The position numbers and the translations under genes are program-made. From Algibacillus agarilyticus (GTDB lineage Bacteria > Pseudomonadota > Gammaproteobacteria > Enterobacterales > Alteromonadaceae): a stretch of DNA of 64,000 nt. The stretch spans positions 163,918 through 227,917 of the forward strand of contig NZ_QMED01000005.1 of NCBI RefSeq assembly GCF_003286125.1, given 5' to 3'. The first letter of the stretch is position 1. The number at the start of each line of letters is the position of its first letter. Shown here piece after piece: positions 45,973-54,582 of the stretch. The notes beneath the pieces were generated by a model. That model was not told the DNA's origin, did not search any database, and saw only the letters and a program-made list of their open reading frames with translations.

Positions 45973-48900
45973 TTACAGCGATTGCGTTTCTAATATGAGC
46001 AGCGCTTGCCCTGCGTGAACTTGTTGACCGGCTTTAACCAATACTTTAACCACCTTTGCTTGTTCAACCGCACTCACATCGATTTCCATTTTCATCGATT
46101 CAAGCACAACTAATGAGTCACCGGCTTTAGTCAAACTGCCAGCACTCGTTAACACTTGCCAAACACTGCCGGCAGCACTCGATTCAACCAAATATTGATT
46201 TTCGGCTAATTCAATGGTTTGGCTATTGCCGGTTTCTTCCGCTTCAAATTGATAATTTAATTGCCCTGTTGCTTTCCAATTTTCCATTTCATTTGCAAAG
46301 GCCGCTTCACGTTGTTGACTAAACTGTTTAATTTCAGCGTCTCGTTCAGCCCATTGTTGGCTTAGTTCTGGCATTGAAATAACGCTTTTCTCAATTTTAG
46401 GCTGCCAATTCCCAATCGGGAAATCAGCTCGAATTTGCATTAATTCTTCGTTAGAAACGGGATAAAAACGAATTTGATCAAAAAAACGTAACAACCAAGG
46501 TTGACTAAATATGTCGCTTTTTCGGTAACGGTTCCACATTTGAACGGTGCGACCAACAAATTGATATCCGCCGGGACCTTCCATACCATAAATACACATA
46601 TAAGCACCGCCAATGCCCACTGAATTTTCAGCTGTCCAAGTCCGTGCAGGGTTATATTTAGTCGTTACCAAACGGTGGCATTGATCAATAGGGGTCGCAA
46701 CCGGTGCACCTAAATACACATCGCCTAAGCCCAATACTAAATAGCTCGCATCAAAAACAATTTTTTTAACGGCTTCAATATCGGTTAGTCCATTAATACG
46801 CCGAATAAATTCTAAATTGGAAGGACACCAAGGCGCATCTTTACGTACCGATTGGGTATATTTTTCAATGGCTAAACGACAAGCCTCGTCGTCCCAGCTT
46901 AGCGGTAAATGAACCACCCGTGAGGCAAAACTTAACTGGCGAGTATCACCCAAATGAATATCTAATTGTTTTAATTCGGCAATTAAATCAGCAACAGGCA
47001 ACACCAAACTATCGTAATGAATTTGCAGCGAACGAATACCTGGCGTTAGTTCTAACACCCCCGCTATATCAGCGGCCTCAACGGCCTCAAGCAACGCTTG
47101 TACTCGAGCTCGTAAGGTTAAATCTAAAACGAGTTCGCCATATTCCACCAACAAAAATTTATCACCGGCTTGACGAAATATCACATCAGGCTCACCATCA
47201 TCAGTCACAAGTTCATCTAGCACTGGCGTTATGCTTTCAGTTGTCGAATATTGAATGCTTTGGTATTCCAATGTCGCGATCTGTTTAAGTTGTGCAGTTT
47301 CAATTAAATTAGCGGTTGGTAAATCAACCACCTCAAATTGAACATTGTTACCGGCTTTTAATTGCCCAAGCTTCCATAAATCTGCACTAATCACGGTGAA
47401 CGGACAAACAAATCCGCCTAAACTAGGACCATCGGGGCCTAAAATAACCGGCATGTCGCCCGTAAAATCAACCGTACCAAAAGCATATGCATTATCGTGA
47501 ATATTAGATGGGTGCAATCCGGCTTCGCCTCCGGTTTCTCTGGCCCAATCGGGTTTCGGCCCAATTAAACGGATCCCCGTACGGCTAGAATTATAATGAA
47601 TCTTCCATTCATGCTTTTGAATTTGAGCAATATCGTTTGGTGTAAAAAAGTCAGGTGCACCATGCGGGCCATACATAACTCTTAGCGTACAATGTTCGCT
47701 GACGGACGTAACAATCTCGGCTGGTAAGTGGGCCACTCTATTAAACGTGGTGTCGGTATACAAATTAAGAAAATCACCGGTTCTTAACGCACGACCACAA
47801 TGACCACCAAATTGACCTAACGTAAACGTACTCTTGCTACCTAAATAGTCGGGGCAATTAATGCCGCCTAAAAACGCAATATAAGCCCGAGCGCCCGCTT
47901 GCTTAACGCTGCCTGTTTTTAATAATTGGCCAGCTTTAACGTTAATGATTTGATTATTTTTTTGTTCAATATCATCTAGCCAAACATCAATATTCGCCCC
48001 CGTAATAACGACTTGAGTGTCTGAATAAAACTGTAAACTCGGACCTTGGATAGTGATCTCTAAACCGGCTGCCTCAGCCGCATTATTTAATAATCGATTA
48101 CCTAAGCAAAATGAATAAAAATCGAAGGGGCCAGAAGGCGGAACACCAATATTCCAGTAACCGACACGCGCAGGGTAATCTTGCACGGTTGTCATCGTGC
48201 CCGCTTTTACCACTTCAAAACCACAGTAATCAGCACCAAACGTGTTTAAACTTTGGGTAAAAATTTGACCTTGACGAAAAATATCGGATTGAAGAATTTG
48301 CCTTACATAATCAATATTGGTGGTAATGCCATACAATGTTGAAGCGGCTAACGTTTCATCCAGTTTAGCGATGGCGCTATCACGATCAGCACCATGCACA
48401 ATCACTTTGGCTAACATCGGATCAAAGAATGGCGACACGCTCATGCCCGCTTCTAACCAATGATCAATTCGTACAATATCGCCAGAACTTGTATTTTCAG
48501 GCCAGTCGACTTGCGTTAATAACCCGGCTGAAGGCTGAAAGTTTTTAACGGGGTTTTCAGCATAAACGCGGGCTTGTATCGCATGGCCTTGCGGCAATAA
48601 CCCTTCAAGGTTTGATAAATCTAATGCAGAAGTCGAGGCTATTTTTAGCATCCACTCAACAAGATCAACACCATAAACCAACTCGGTTACGCCGTGCTCA
48701 ACCTGTAAACGCGTGTTGACTTCTAAAAAATAAAATAAATCAGAATCTTGATCATAAATAAACTCGACCGTACCTGCATTTAAATAACAAATAGATTGCA
48801 TTAACGATTTAGCCGTAGCCCACATAGCTTCGCGTGTTGCTTGCGATAAATTAGGTGCGGGGGTTTCTTCAACGACTTTTTGATTACGGCGTTGGCTAGA

Positions 48901-49584
48901 ACAATCTCGCTCACCTAGAGTGACAACATGCCCGGCACCATTACCTAATACTTGCACTTCAATGTGGCGTGCTTTTTCAACAAACTTTTCTAAGAACACA
49001 CCATCATTAGCAAAGTTTTGCGCACCTAAATGCTTAACATTATGAAAGGCTTTTTCAAGCTGACTAGGGGTATCACAGCGTTGCATGCCAATGCCACCAC
49101 CACCCGCTGTGCTCTTAAGCATAACCGGAAAACCAACTTGCTCAGAAAAATGCATAACCTCATCTAAATCAGCCAACAAACCACTACCGGGCACTAAAGG
49201 CACACCAGCCGCTTCAGCTAGTTCGCGGGCTTGATGCTTAAGCCCAAAATCGATCATTTGCTGAGCACGCGGGCCAATAAAACAAATGTTTTGTTTAGCT
49301 AATTTATCGGCAAAGCTCGCGTTTTCACTTAAAAAACCATATCCAGGATGAATCGCTTGCGCCCCAGTTTGTTTAGCAATTGCAATGATTTTGTCTTGAT
49401 CTAAATAAGTATGAGCAGCGCCGCCGTCACCTAAGCTAAAAGCTTGGTCGGCTTGGCGAACATGCAAAGATTCACGATCAGCTTCTGAATATACCGCAAC
49501 ACTTTTAATGCCGAGTTTTTTTAAGCTGCGAATAATACGGCACGCAATAGCACCGCGATTGGCAATAAGAACCGTTGTAAACAT
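45973..49584 (-). CDS. Urea carboxylase-family biotin enzyme, probably guanidine carboxylase
   Basis: A 1203-residue biotin-dependent carboxylase. Order: biotin carboxylase/ATP-grasp domain (about 1-450; SVAVYSEADRESLHV, MLKSTAGGGGIGM), carboxyltransferase halves related to KipA and KipI (about 480-1050; SRTGIRLIGPKPDWARETGG), and a C-terminal biotinyl domain with the lysine of VLESMKMEIDV. Members under guanidine-I riboswitch control carboxylate guanidine rather than urea (established for several bacteria), and such a riboswitch precedes this operon. Specific substrate-selecting residues were not checked. Upstream, two deiminase-like genes are in the same direction with a 121-base gap. Confidence 0.88.
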   Translation of the reverse strand: MFTTVLIANRGAIACRIIRSLKKLGIKSVAVYSEADRESLHVRQADQAFSLGDGGAAHTYLDQDKIIAIAKQTGAQAIHPGYGFLSENASFADKLAKQNICFIGPRAQQMIDFGLKHQARELAEAAGVPLVPGSGLLADLDEVMHFSEQVGFPVMLKSTAGGGGIGMQRCDTPSQLEKAFHNVKHLGAQNFANDGVFLEKFVEKARHIEVQVLGNGAGHVVTLGERDCSSQRRNQKVVEETPAPNLSQATREAMWATAKSLMQSICYLNAGTVEFIYDQDSDLFYFLEVNTRLQVEHGVTELVYGVDLVEWMLKIASTSALDLSNLEGLLPQGHAIQARVYAENPVKNFQPSAGLLTQVDWPENTSSGDIVRIDHWLEAGMSVSPFFDPMLAKVIVHGADRDSAIAKLDETLAASTLYGITTNIDYVRQILQSDIFRQGQIFTQSLNTFGADYCGFEVVKAGTMTTVQDYPARVGYWNIGVPPSGPFDFYSFCLGNRLLNNAAEAAGLEITIQGPSLQFYSDTQVVITGANIDVWLDDIEQKNNQIINVKAGQLLKTGSVKQAGARAYIAFLGGINCPDYLGSKSTFTLGQFGGHCGRALRTGDFLNLYTDTTFNRVAHLPAEIVTSVSEHCTLRVMYGPHGAPDFFTPNDIAQIQKHEWKIHYNSSRTGIRLIGPKPDWARETGGEAGLHPSNIHDNAYAFGTVDFTGDMPVILGPDGPSLGGFVCPFTVISADLWKLGQLKAGNNVQFEVVDLPTANLIETAQLKQIATLEYQSIQYSTTESITPVLDELVTDDGEPDVIFRQAGDKFLLVEYGELVLDLTLRARVQALLEAVEAADIAGVLELTPGIRSLQIHYDSLVLPVADLIAELKQLDIHLGDTRQLSFASRVVHLPLSWDDEACRLAIEKYTQSVRKDAPWCPSNLEFIRRINGLTDIEAVKKIVFDASYLVLGLGDVYLGAPVATPIDQCHRLVTTKYNPARTWTAENSVGIGGAYMCIYGMEGPGGYQFVGRTVQMWNRYRKSDIFSQPWLLRFFDQIRFYPVSNEELMQIRADFPIGNWQPKIEKSVISMPELSQQWAERDAEIKQFSQQREAAFANEMENWKATGQLNYQFEAEETGNSQTIELAENQYLVESSAAGSVWQVLTSAGSLTKAGDSLVVLESMKMEIDVSAVEQAKVVKVLVKAGQQVHAGQALLILETQSL

Positions 49585-49705
49585 AGTTAGTTACTCAATT
49601 GTCGGGTCGTCCCGTTGCAAACTATGTGGAAACTAAGGTGTTTCCAAGTATTTAGGTCGTCCCAAATACTGTGCCTTGTGGGCGTTTTATCGACTTCAGC
49701 GAGGC

Positions 49706-50350
49706 TTAAGCCGCATTCCAAACTAAGACTTCAATCGGAGTTGGGTTATAAGCGTTACAGGGATTGTTTAATTGCGGACAATTCGAAATTAAAATAATGC
49801 AATCCATCAACGCTTCTAATTCAACATATTTACCCGCGCCACTAATACCGTCAGCAAAGGTTAATCCGCCATCAGTAGTAACAGGTACATTCATAAAAAA
49901 ATTAATGTTGTGGCTAATATCACGTTTACTTAAACCTAAATCTTCGTTTTCAGCGATAGCCAACAACCAACTATCTCGACAAGCATGCATACACTTTTTA
50001 TCCAGAGCGTAGCGCACTGTATTACTTTCGGTTGCGCAAGCGCCCCCTACAGTATCGTGACGGCCACAGGTGTCGGCCACAATTTTTAACATTGGGTTGC
50101 AATCGTTCGACATCAACACACTCCCCGCCGTTAAATACAAATTAGCTTGCTCGCGGATCGTATCGCAAGCGCTATAACGCTCAGCCGGATCCGCCGCATT
50201 ATAAAACAGCGTATCCGCAGCTTGGTTGCCCTCTAAATCTAAAATACGGACCGTTTGGCCTTTTTTAATGACTTTTAAATAATAATCACCCGCTTTAACC
50301 GTATCACTTATGACGGCGTTTTTAGCTTCAAATTGACTTTCAACTATCAT
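49706..50350 (-). CDS. Carboxyguanidine deiminase-type subunit (DUF1989, urea carboxylase-associated) 1
   Basis: A 214-residue DUF1989 protein: [52 protein letters not shown] and [20 protein letters not shown], with conserved Cys and His likely to bind metal. In guanidine operons the paired DUF1989 proteins form the deiminase that converts carboxyguanidine to allophanate (family knowledge). It pairs with the 239-residue paralogue just upstream (62-base gap). Confidence 0.85.
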   Translation of the reverse strand: MIVESQFEAKNAVISDTVKAGDYYLKVIKKGQTVRILDLEGNQAADTLFYNAADPAERYSACDTIREQANLYLTAGSVLMSNDCNPMLKIVADTCGRHDTVGGACATESNTVRYALDKKCMHACRDSWLLAIAENEDLGLSKRDISHNINFFMNVPVTTDGGLTFADGISGAGKYVELEALMDCIILISNCPQLNNPCNAYNPTPIEVLVWNAA

Positions 50351-50412
50351 GATTTTCCTCCTTACACATTTAAAATTAACTTTTTTAAATGTCTATTTTT
50401 AAGCGCCTATTT

Positions 50413-51132
50413 TTAAGCGCCTAAGTAATACAAACGATTGTTTTCAAAGCCACGTTTGTTTTCACTGCATGCGTTTTTACACAAATCATCATCAGCCACC
50501 GGTTCCGATTTTATAATTTGATAAGTCACTGGATTAAACGGGTAATCTGCCGCAGGATTAAGAGGATGCGGACACGTATGTAGCAACACAATGGTGTCCA
50601 TTTCGAATCGTAGTTCAACAAAATCACCCGCTTTAGATTGCACCGGCGCATAACTTAGCCCACCAACATCATCCGGCGTTATCTTGCTAAACAAATTTAA
50701 ATTAGCCGCTAAATCTTGCTTATTTAAACCATACTTAGCAGCTTCAATTAAAAAAGCGTCATGCCCATTTTGTAGCCATTCATTTCGATCGGCTTGATAA
50801 TCTCGTTCACCCCATTGACGCGCAACCTGCTTAGCAAAGCTATTACCACACAACGTATCGTGCCAACCAAAAGAGTCATCCGTTATAGAGCAAAAAATAC
50901 GCCCCATATCAGAATACAAGCAATGGCCTTTGGTTAACTTATAGGTGTGTTGGCACTTTAACGTATCGGGTGCGTTATAGCGTTCAAGTAAGTTTTCGGG
51001 ATTATAAAAAAGCACCCCAACATTGGCCCCACCCTCTACGTCAATCAAACGTAAACTGGTTCCGCGGCGCATACGCATAGACCAATGCTTACCGCCGGCT
51101 AATCTGTCTGAATATAAAATATGAGTTTTCAT
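50413..51132 (-). CDS. Carboxyguanidine deiminase-type subunit (DUF1989, urea carboxylase-associated) 2
   Basis: A 239-residue DUF1989 paralogue: GTSLRLIDVEGGANVGVLFY, ERYNAPDTLKCQHTYKL, SITDDSFGWHDTLCGN and MDTIVLLHTCPHPLNP. It lies eight bases after the ABC ATPase gene and upstream of its partner. Both subunits keep the Cys/His pattern at the C-terminal HTCP or SNCP site. Expected to act as a heteromer in the cytoplasm. Confidence 0.85.
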   Translation of the reverse strand: MKTHILYSDRLAGGKHWSMRMRRGTSLRLIDVEGGANVGVLFYNPENLLERYNAPDTLKCQHTYKLTKGHCLYSDMGRIFCSITDDSFGWHDTLCGNSFAKQVARQWGERDYQADRNEWLQNGHDAFLIEAAKYGLNKQDLAANLNLFSKITPDDVGGLSYAPVQSKAGDFVELRFEMDTIVLLHTCPHPLNPAADYPFNPVTYQIIKSEPVADDDLCKNACSENKRGFENNRLYYLGA

Positions 51133-51140
51133 GCTTAGTC

Positions 51141-51908
51141 CTAATTAACCGCTATTTTTTGCGTTAACGCAGCAATGTCGGGGGTTTTGTCTGTATCAAG
51201 CTTTAAGTCATAAGTAACCTGCGCACCATAAGCCATAGGGGCTTGTGGGTCATGCCTAACTTTATCAAACACCCAAACACGCGAACCCAACTCAAATCCC
51301 TCTTTAATATCGTGTGTAACCATAAAAATGGTTAGATTATTCTTCTTCCAAATATCCCGTATTAACACATGCATATCGGCTCTAATGCCGGGATCAAGCG
51401 CACCAAATGGCTCGTCTAACAATAAAATTTTAGGGGCTTTCATCAACGCTTGCGCAATAGCTAAACGCTGTTGCATCCCGCCCGACAACTGGTGCGGATA
51501 CTTATTAATAGCAGGGGTTAACCCAACTGCATCAATAAACGATTCGGCTTTTTGTTTAACTTGCTTTCTAGCACTACCAAAACAACGGCCTAACAAAAAC
51601 GACTTGGTAAATTCATCAGCCACCATCACGTTTTGCAGCACCGTCATGTGAGGAAACACCGAATACTTTTGAAACACAATACCGCGCTCGGCGTCAGGTT
51701 CGGCCACTAAAGGTTTACCCTCCAATGAAATCTCACCTTTGGTTGCCACTTCGCTGCCTAAAATCATTTTAAGCAATGTGCTTTTACCGCAACCTGAAGC
51801 ACCCACCATCGAGATAAATTCACCTTGATCTATGCTTAAATTAAGACGCTCTAAAATTTGCGCTTGTCCGTACGACTTCCACACATTATTGATTTGTAAA
51901 AAACTCAT
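51141..51908 (-). CDS. ABC transporter ATP-binding protein (guanidine/urea-type uptake)
   Basis: A 255-residue ATPase of the nitrate/taurine/urea family: Walker A GASGCGKST, signature LSGGMQQRLAIAQAL, Walker B ILLLDEPFGALD and the switch His in MVTHDIKEG. I placed the start at 51908, where ATGA overlaps the permease stop and GGAGG lies seven bases upstream; the frame is open to 51944. Co-transcribed with permease and binding protein. Confidence 0.9.
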   Translation of the reverse strand: MSFLQINNVWKSYGQAQILERLNLSIDQGEFISMVGASGCGKSTLLKMILGSEVATKGEISLEGKPLVAEPDAERGIVFQKYSVFPHMTVLQNVMVADEFTKSFLLGRCFGSARKQVKQKAESFIDAVGLTPAINKYPHQLSGGMQQRLAIAQALMKAPKILLLDEPFGALDPGIRADMHVLIRDIWKKNNLTIFMVTHDIKEGFELGSRVWVFDKVRHDPQAPMAYGAQVTYDLKLDTDKTPDIAALTQKIAVN

Positions 51909-52729
51909 TTGCTTGCCTCCTGATGGTGATACCAAGGAAAACAAACTTGCGACATTTTCTTTAAGCTAAAGTCCATCGCAAATGCCAACACAGTGATCCA
52001 AGCCACATAAGGCAAAATGACATCCATTGCCATATAACGACGTACCAAAAATATGCGATAACCTAAACCTTCTTGCGCAGCAATTGCCTCGGCGGCAATT
52101 AAAAACAACCACGCAGCCCCCAAAGACAAACGAACCGCAGCCAATAACTTAGGCATAATTTGCGGTAGCACCACCCTAATCGTTACCAACCAAGTAGAAG
52201 CACCTAACGTTTGCGCCTTAATTAACTGCTCTTTAGGAATTTGCATCACCTGTGACTGCATATCGCGAATAATCACCGGTGCAGTCCCAATAATAATCAA
52301 CATCACTTTAGCCAGTTCGTCTAAACCAAACGTAATAAACAAAATGGGTAAAATGGCCATAGGTGGCACTAATGATGCAATCGTAACAAGCGGCGAAAGT
52401 CCAGCTCGCACACCGGGTAGCAAACCATTAATTAAACCAATGATTAAACCGATCGCCGCACTAATTGTTATGCCGAGCAAAATGCGATACAAGCTGGCAG
52501 CCGAATCTTGCCAAAATAAATACTCGCCTGTTCGCTTGTTTTCAGTAAACGCCATGCGATCGATAGCGCTCGATATTTGGGTAAAGCTCGGTAACAATTT
52601 ATCGTTCGGGTTTTCGGCCAATCGCGCATCCGATGCACTCCAATACAACGCAATAATCACAATAAAAGGCACAATGGTAAGAAACGTTCGCCAAAAGCGA
52701 GACGGTTCAATATTCATGAGACGCTTCAT
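51905..52729 (-). CDS. ABC transporter permease (guanidine/urea-type uptake)
   Basis: A 274-residue inner-membrane permease of the SsuC/TauC/NrtB type with about six helices and the ATPase-contact loop ...AQTLGASTWLVTIRVVLPQI. GGAG precedes the ATG. Its stop overlaps the ATPase start. Confidence 0.9.
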   Translation of the reverse strand: MKRLMNIEPSRFWRTFLTIVPFIVIIALYWSASDARLAENPNDKLLPSFTQISSAIDRMAFTENKRTGEYLFWQDSAASLYRILLGITISAAIGLIIGLINGLLPGVRAGLSPLVTIASLVPPMAILPILFITFGLDELAKVMLIIIGTAPVIIRDMQSQVMQIPKEQLIKAQTLGASTWLVTIRVVLPQIMPKLLAAVRLSLGAAWLFLIAAEAIAAQEGLGYRIFLVRRYMAMDVILPYVAWITVLAFAMDFSLKKMSQVCFPWYHHQEASK

Positions 52730-52830
52730 AATGGCTCCAAGTTATTTAAGTTCACCCGCGCTAAACCAAAACACGCACAGAATGGATCACAAAATGTGTA
52801 CCTGCAAAAGCAGGCACATCAACTTAAGTA

Positions 52831-53865
52831 TTAAAGCTTGCCGTCGGCAGCCATTTGCATAAAGGAAGGATTAAATCGAAGCTTGATATTACTTTTATCG
52901 CCCACAACACCTTCAGGCGTTTCAATACCAATAAAGTTTTCATCTACCGCACCATCACCTAAAATACCGTGGTCAAAGGAGAATTTAGCCACATACTTCA
53001 TGGTTTTAGGTAACGCAGCACTTTGTGTAAAAGAAACGGCATCCGCCGCAGAATAAAACATTTTAGTGGTATCAAGTTGTGCTTGATAACCGGCTAAATC
53101 AGTCGCCGACGCTTCAGCCATATGAGTTAACACTTTTTTGTTAGACATAGTCGACATGATTTCATACCAAGCGCCTACTAAAGCTTTACCAAATTTAGGA
53201 TTGTTTTTAAGCGTTTTAGTATTCACAACCATTAGATCAATGATTTCACCTGGAATATCAGACGAATCAAATACCTTATACGATTTAGGTTGGCTAGTAA
53301 TTTCAGATAACAGAGGGTTCCAAGTCACAACCGAAGTCACACCCGATGTAGAATAAGCCGCGACTAAATCAGCATCAGATGTATTAACAACCTTAACATT
53401 ACGCTCAGATAAGCCAACGCTCTCTAACCCGCGAGCTAATAAATAATGCGAAACACTCAGCTCAACCAGATTAACTTTTTGGTTTTTAATGTCTTTTAAC
53501 GATTTTTTGCCTTTTAAAACAACACCGTCATTACCGTTAGAAAAATCGCCCACAATTAAAGCTGTGCTATCAACACCGCTTGCAGCCGGAATCGTTAACG
53601 CATCCATATTGGTCATACTGCAGCCATCAAACTGGCCAGCCGTGTATTGATTTATCGATTCAACATAATCATTGATTTGCACAACATCGATCTCGATATC
53701 GTACTTGTCGGCCCATTTTTTAATAATGCCGGAGCTATCGCCGTATTCCCAAGGCATCCACCCCACATAAATAGACCAACAAATAGAGAATTTATCTTTT
53801 GCAAAAGCATTTGCAGAGGTGAGTAAAGCGAGTGTCAATGTTACTATTTTTATTACATTCATCAT
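52831..53865 (-). CDS. ABC transporter substrate-binding protein (guanidine/urea-type uptake)
   Basis: A 344-residue periplasmic binding protein with signal peptide (LLTSANAFAKD). NMT1/NrtA-like features: FSICWSIYVGWMPWEYGDSS, GVDSTALIVGDFSNGNDGVV and SVVTWNPLLSEI. The aromatic WSIYVGWMPW segment could line a cation-binding pocket for guanidinium (inference). It is the first gene after the riboswitch, and GGAG lies nine bases before the ATG. The 101-base gap to the permease shows no clear terminator. Confidence 0.88.
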   Translation of the reverse strand: MMNVIKIVTLTLALLTSANAFAKDKFSICWSIYVGWMPWEYGDSSGIIKKWADKYDIEIDVVQINDYVESINQYTAGQFDGCSMTNMDALTIPAASGVDSTALIVGDFSNGNDGVVLKGKKSLKDIKNQKVNLVELSVSHYLLARGLESVGLSERNVKVVNTSDADLVAAYSTSGVTSVVTWNPLLSEITSQPKSYKVFDSSDIPGEIIDLMVVNTKTLKNNPKFGKALVGAWYEIMSTMSNKKVLTHMAEASATDLAGYQAQLDTTKMFYSAADAVSFTQSAALPKTMKYVAKFSFDHGILGDGAVDENFIGIETPEGVVGDKSNIKLRFNPSFMQMAADGKL

Positions 53866-53917
53866 GTTGCATTCTCCAACGTTTACACGGATTCAGGGCG
53901 CAGGAAGCTCAATTAAA

Positions 53918-54105
53918 CTATACCTCCCGGGCTTTTATCCCTCCGTGTAACCCTTGCAAATGCAAACACAAATCGCTTAAAACAAAAACTTAACCGGCAT
54001 TGGCCAAGTTTTAAAGTGAAAGTGCTACTAGGTTGATAACTCTCGGACCAGACATTCAACTTATTAAATATTTAATAACCTAAACCGGAACCCTAGTCGT
54101 CTCTT
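53918..54105 (-). promoter_or_regulatory. Guanidine-I (ykkC) riboswitch
   Basis: On the minus strand the three conserved blocks of the ykkC class occur in order: ACTAGGGTTCCGG (about 54097-54085), CTGGTCCGAGAG (about 54052-54041) and ACACGGAGGGATAAAAGCCC then GGGAGG (about 53948-53923). Between the second and third block is a long variable arm. Downstream, CCGTGTAA (53890-53883) is fully complementary to TTACACGG (53950-53943) inside the last block. This gives an alternative pairing just before the Shine-Dalgarno site, a plausible off switch. Guanidine binding should turn the transporter and degradation operon on. Confidence 0.93.
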
Positions 54106-54472
54106 TAGTGTGCGACTGAACTCAAATTTAAATGAGCCCCTGCCTCGTCACTTAAACTAAAGCAGGTATTGTTCCAAAATGTATTCCTCACTAAAAAATA
54201 CACATAAACAATTGATAAATTTACAAAATAAATAAAAAACATATTTAAATAAACAAAAACCACTTAAATAAAAGAAAATAAGTTAAAAAAAGTACGCACC
54301 AATTGCACACACAGCATGCACAAAAATAAATCAATCACATTGAAAAAATAATAATTGTGAAAGTTAATTAACCTCTCTTGGCTTGTAATTGAAATGGCAG
54401 CCTTAGCGAAGTCATTTTATACTTTAATGAAGAGCTTAATGAGGAGCTTAACAAAGAATTTAAATTAATTAG
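54106..54472. other. AT-rich region between the riboswitch promoter and GH78-1
   Basis: Presumed location of the promoter of the leftward guanidine operon. The stretch 54170-54350 is extremely A-rich. No gene is seen. Confidence 0.4.
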
Positions 54473-54505
54473 AGGGTATCAATTTTTAGCTTTATCAGCC
54501 TTTTC
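54473..54505 (+). promoter_or_regulatory. Putative ECF sigma promoter upstream of GH78-1
   Basis: AGGGTATCAAT, 16 bases, CTTTTC, 78 bases before the GH78 start. Confidence 0.62.
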
Positions 54506-54582
54506 TTTATATCCAGTTTACCCAAAAACATTAACGTTCAAGTAACCACTTTAACGACATGTTTAAATGATAATAATTTAAA

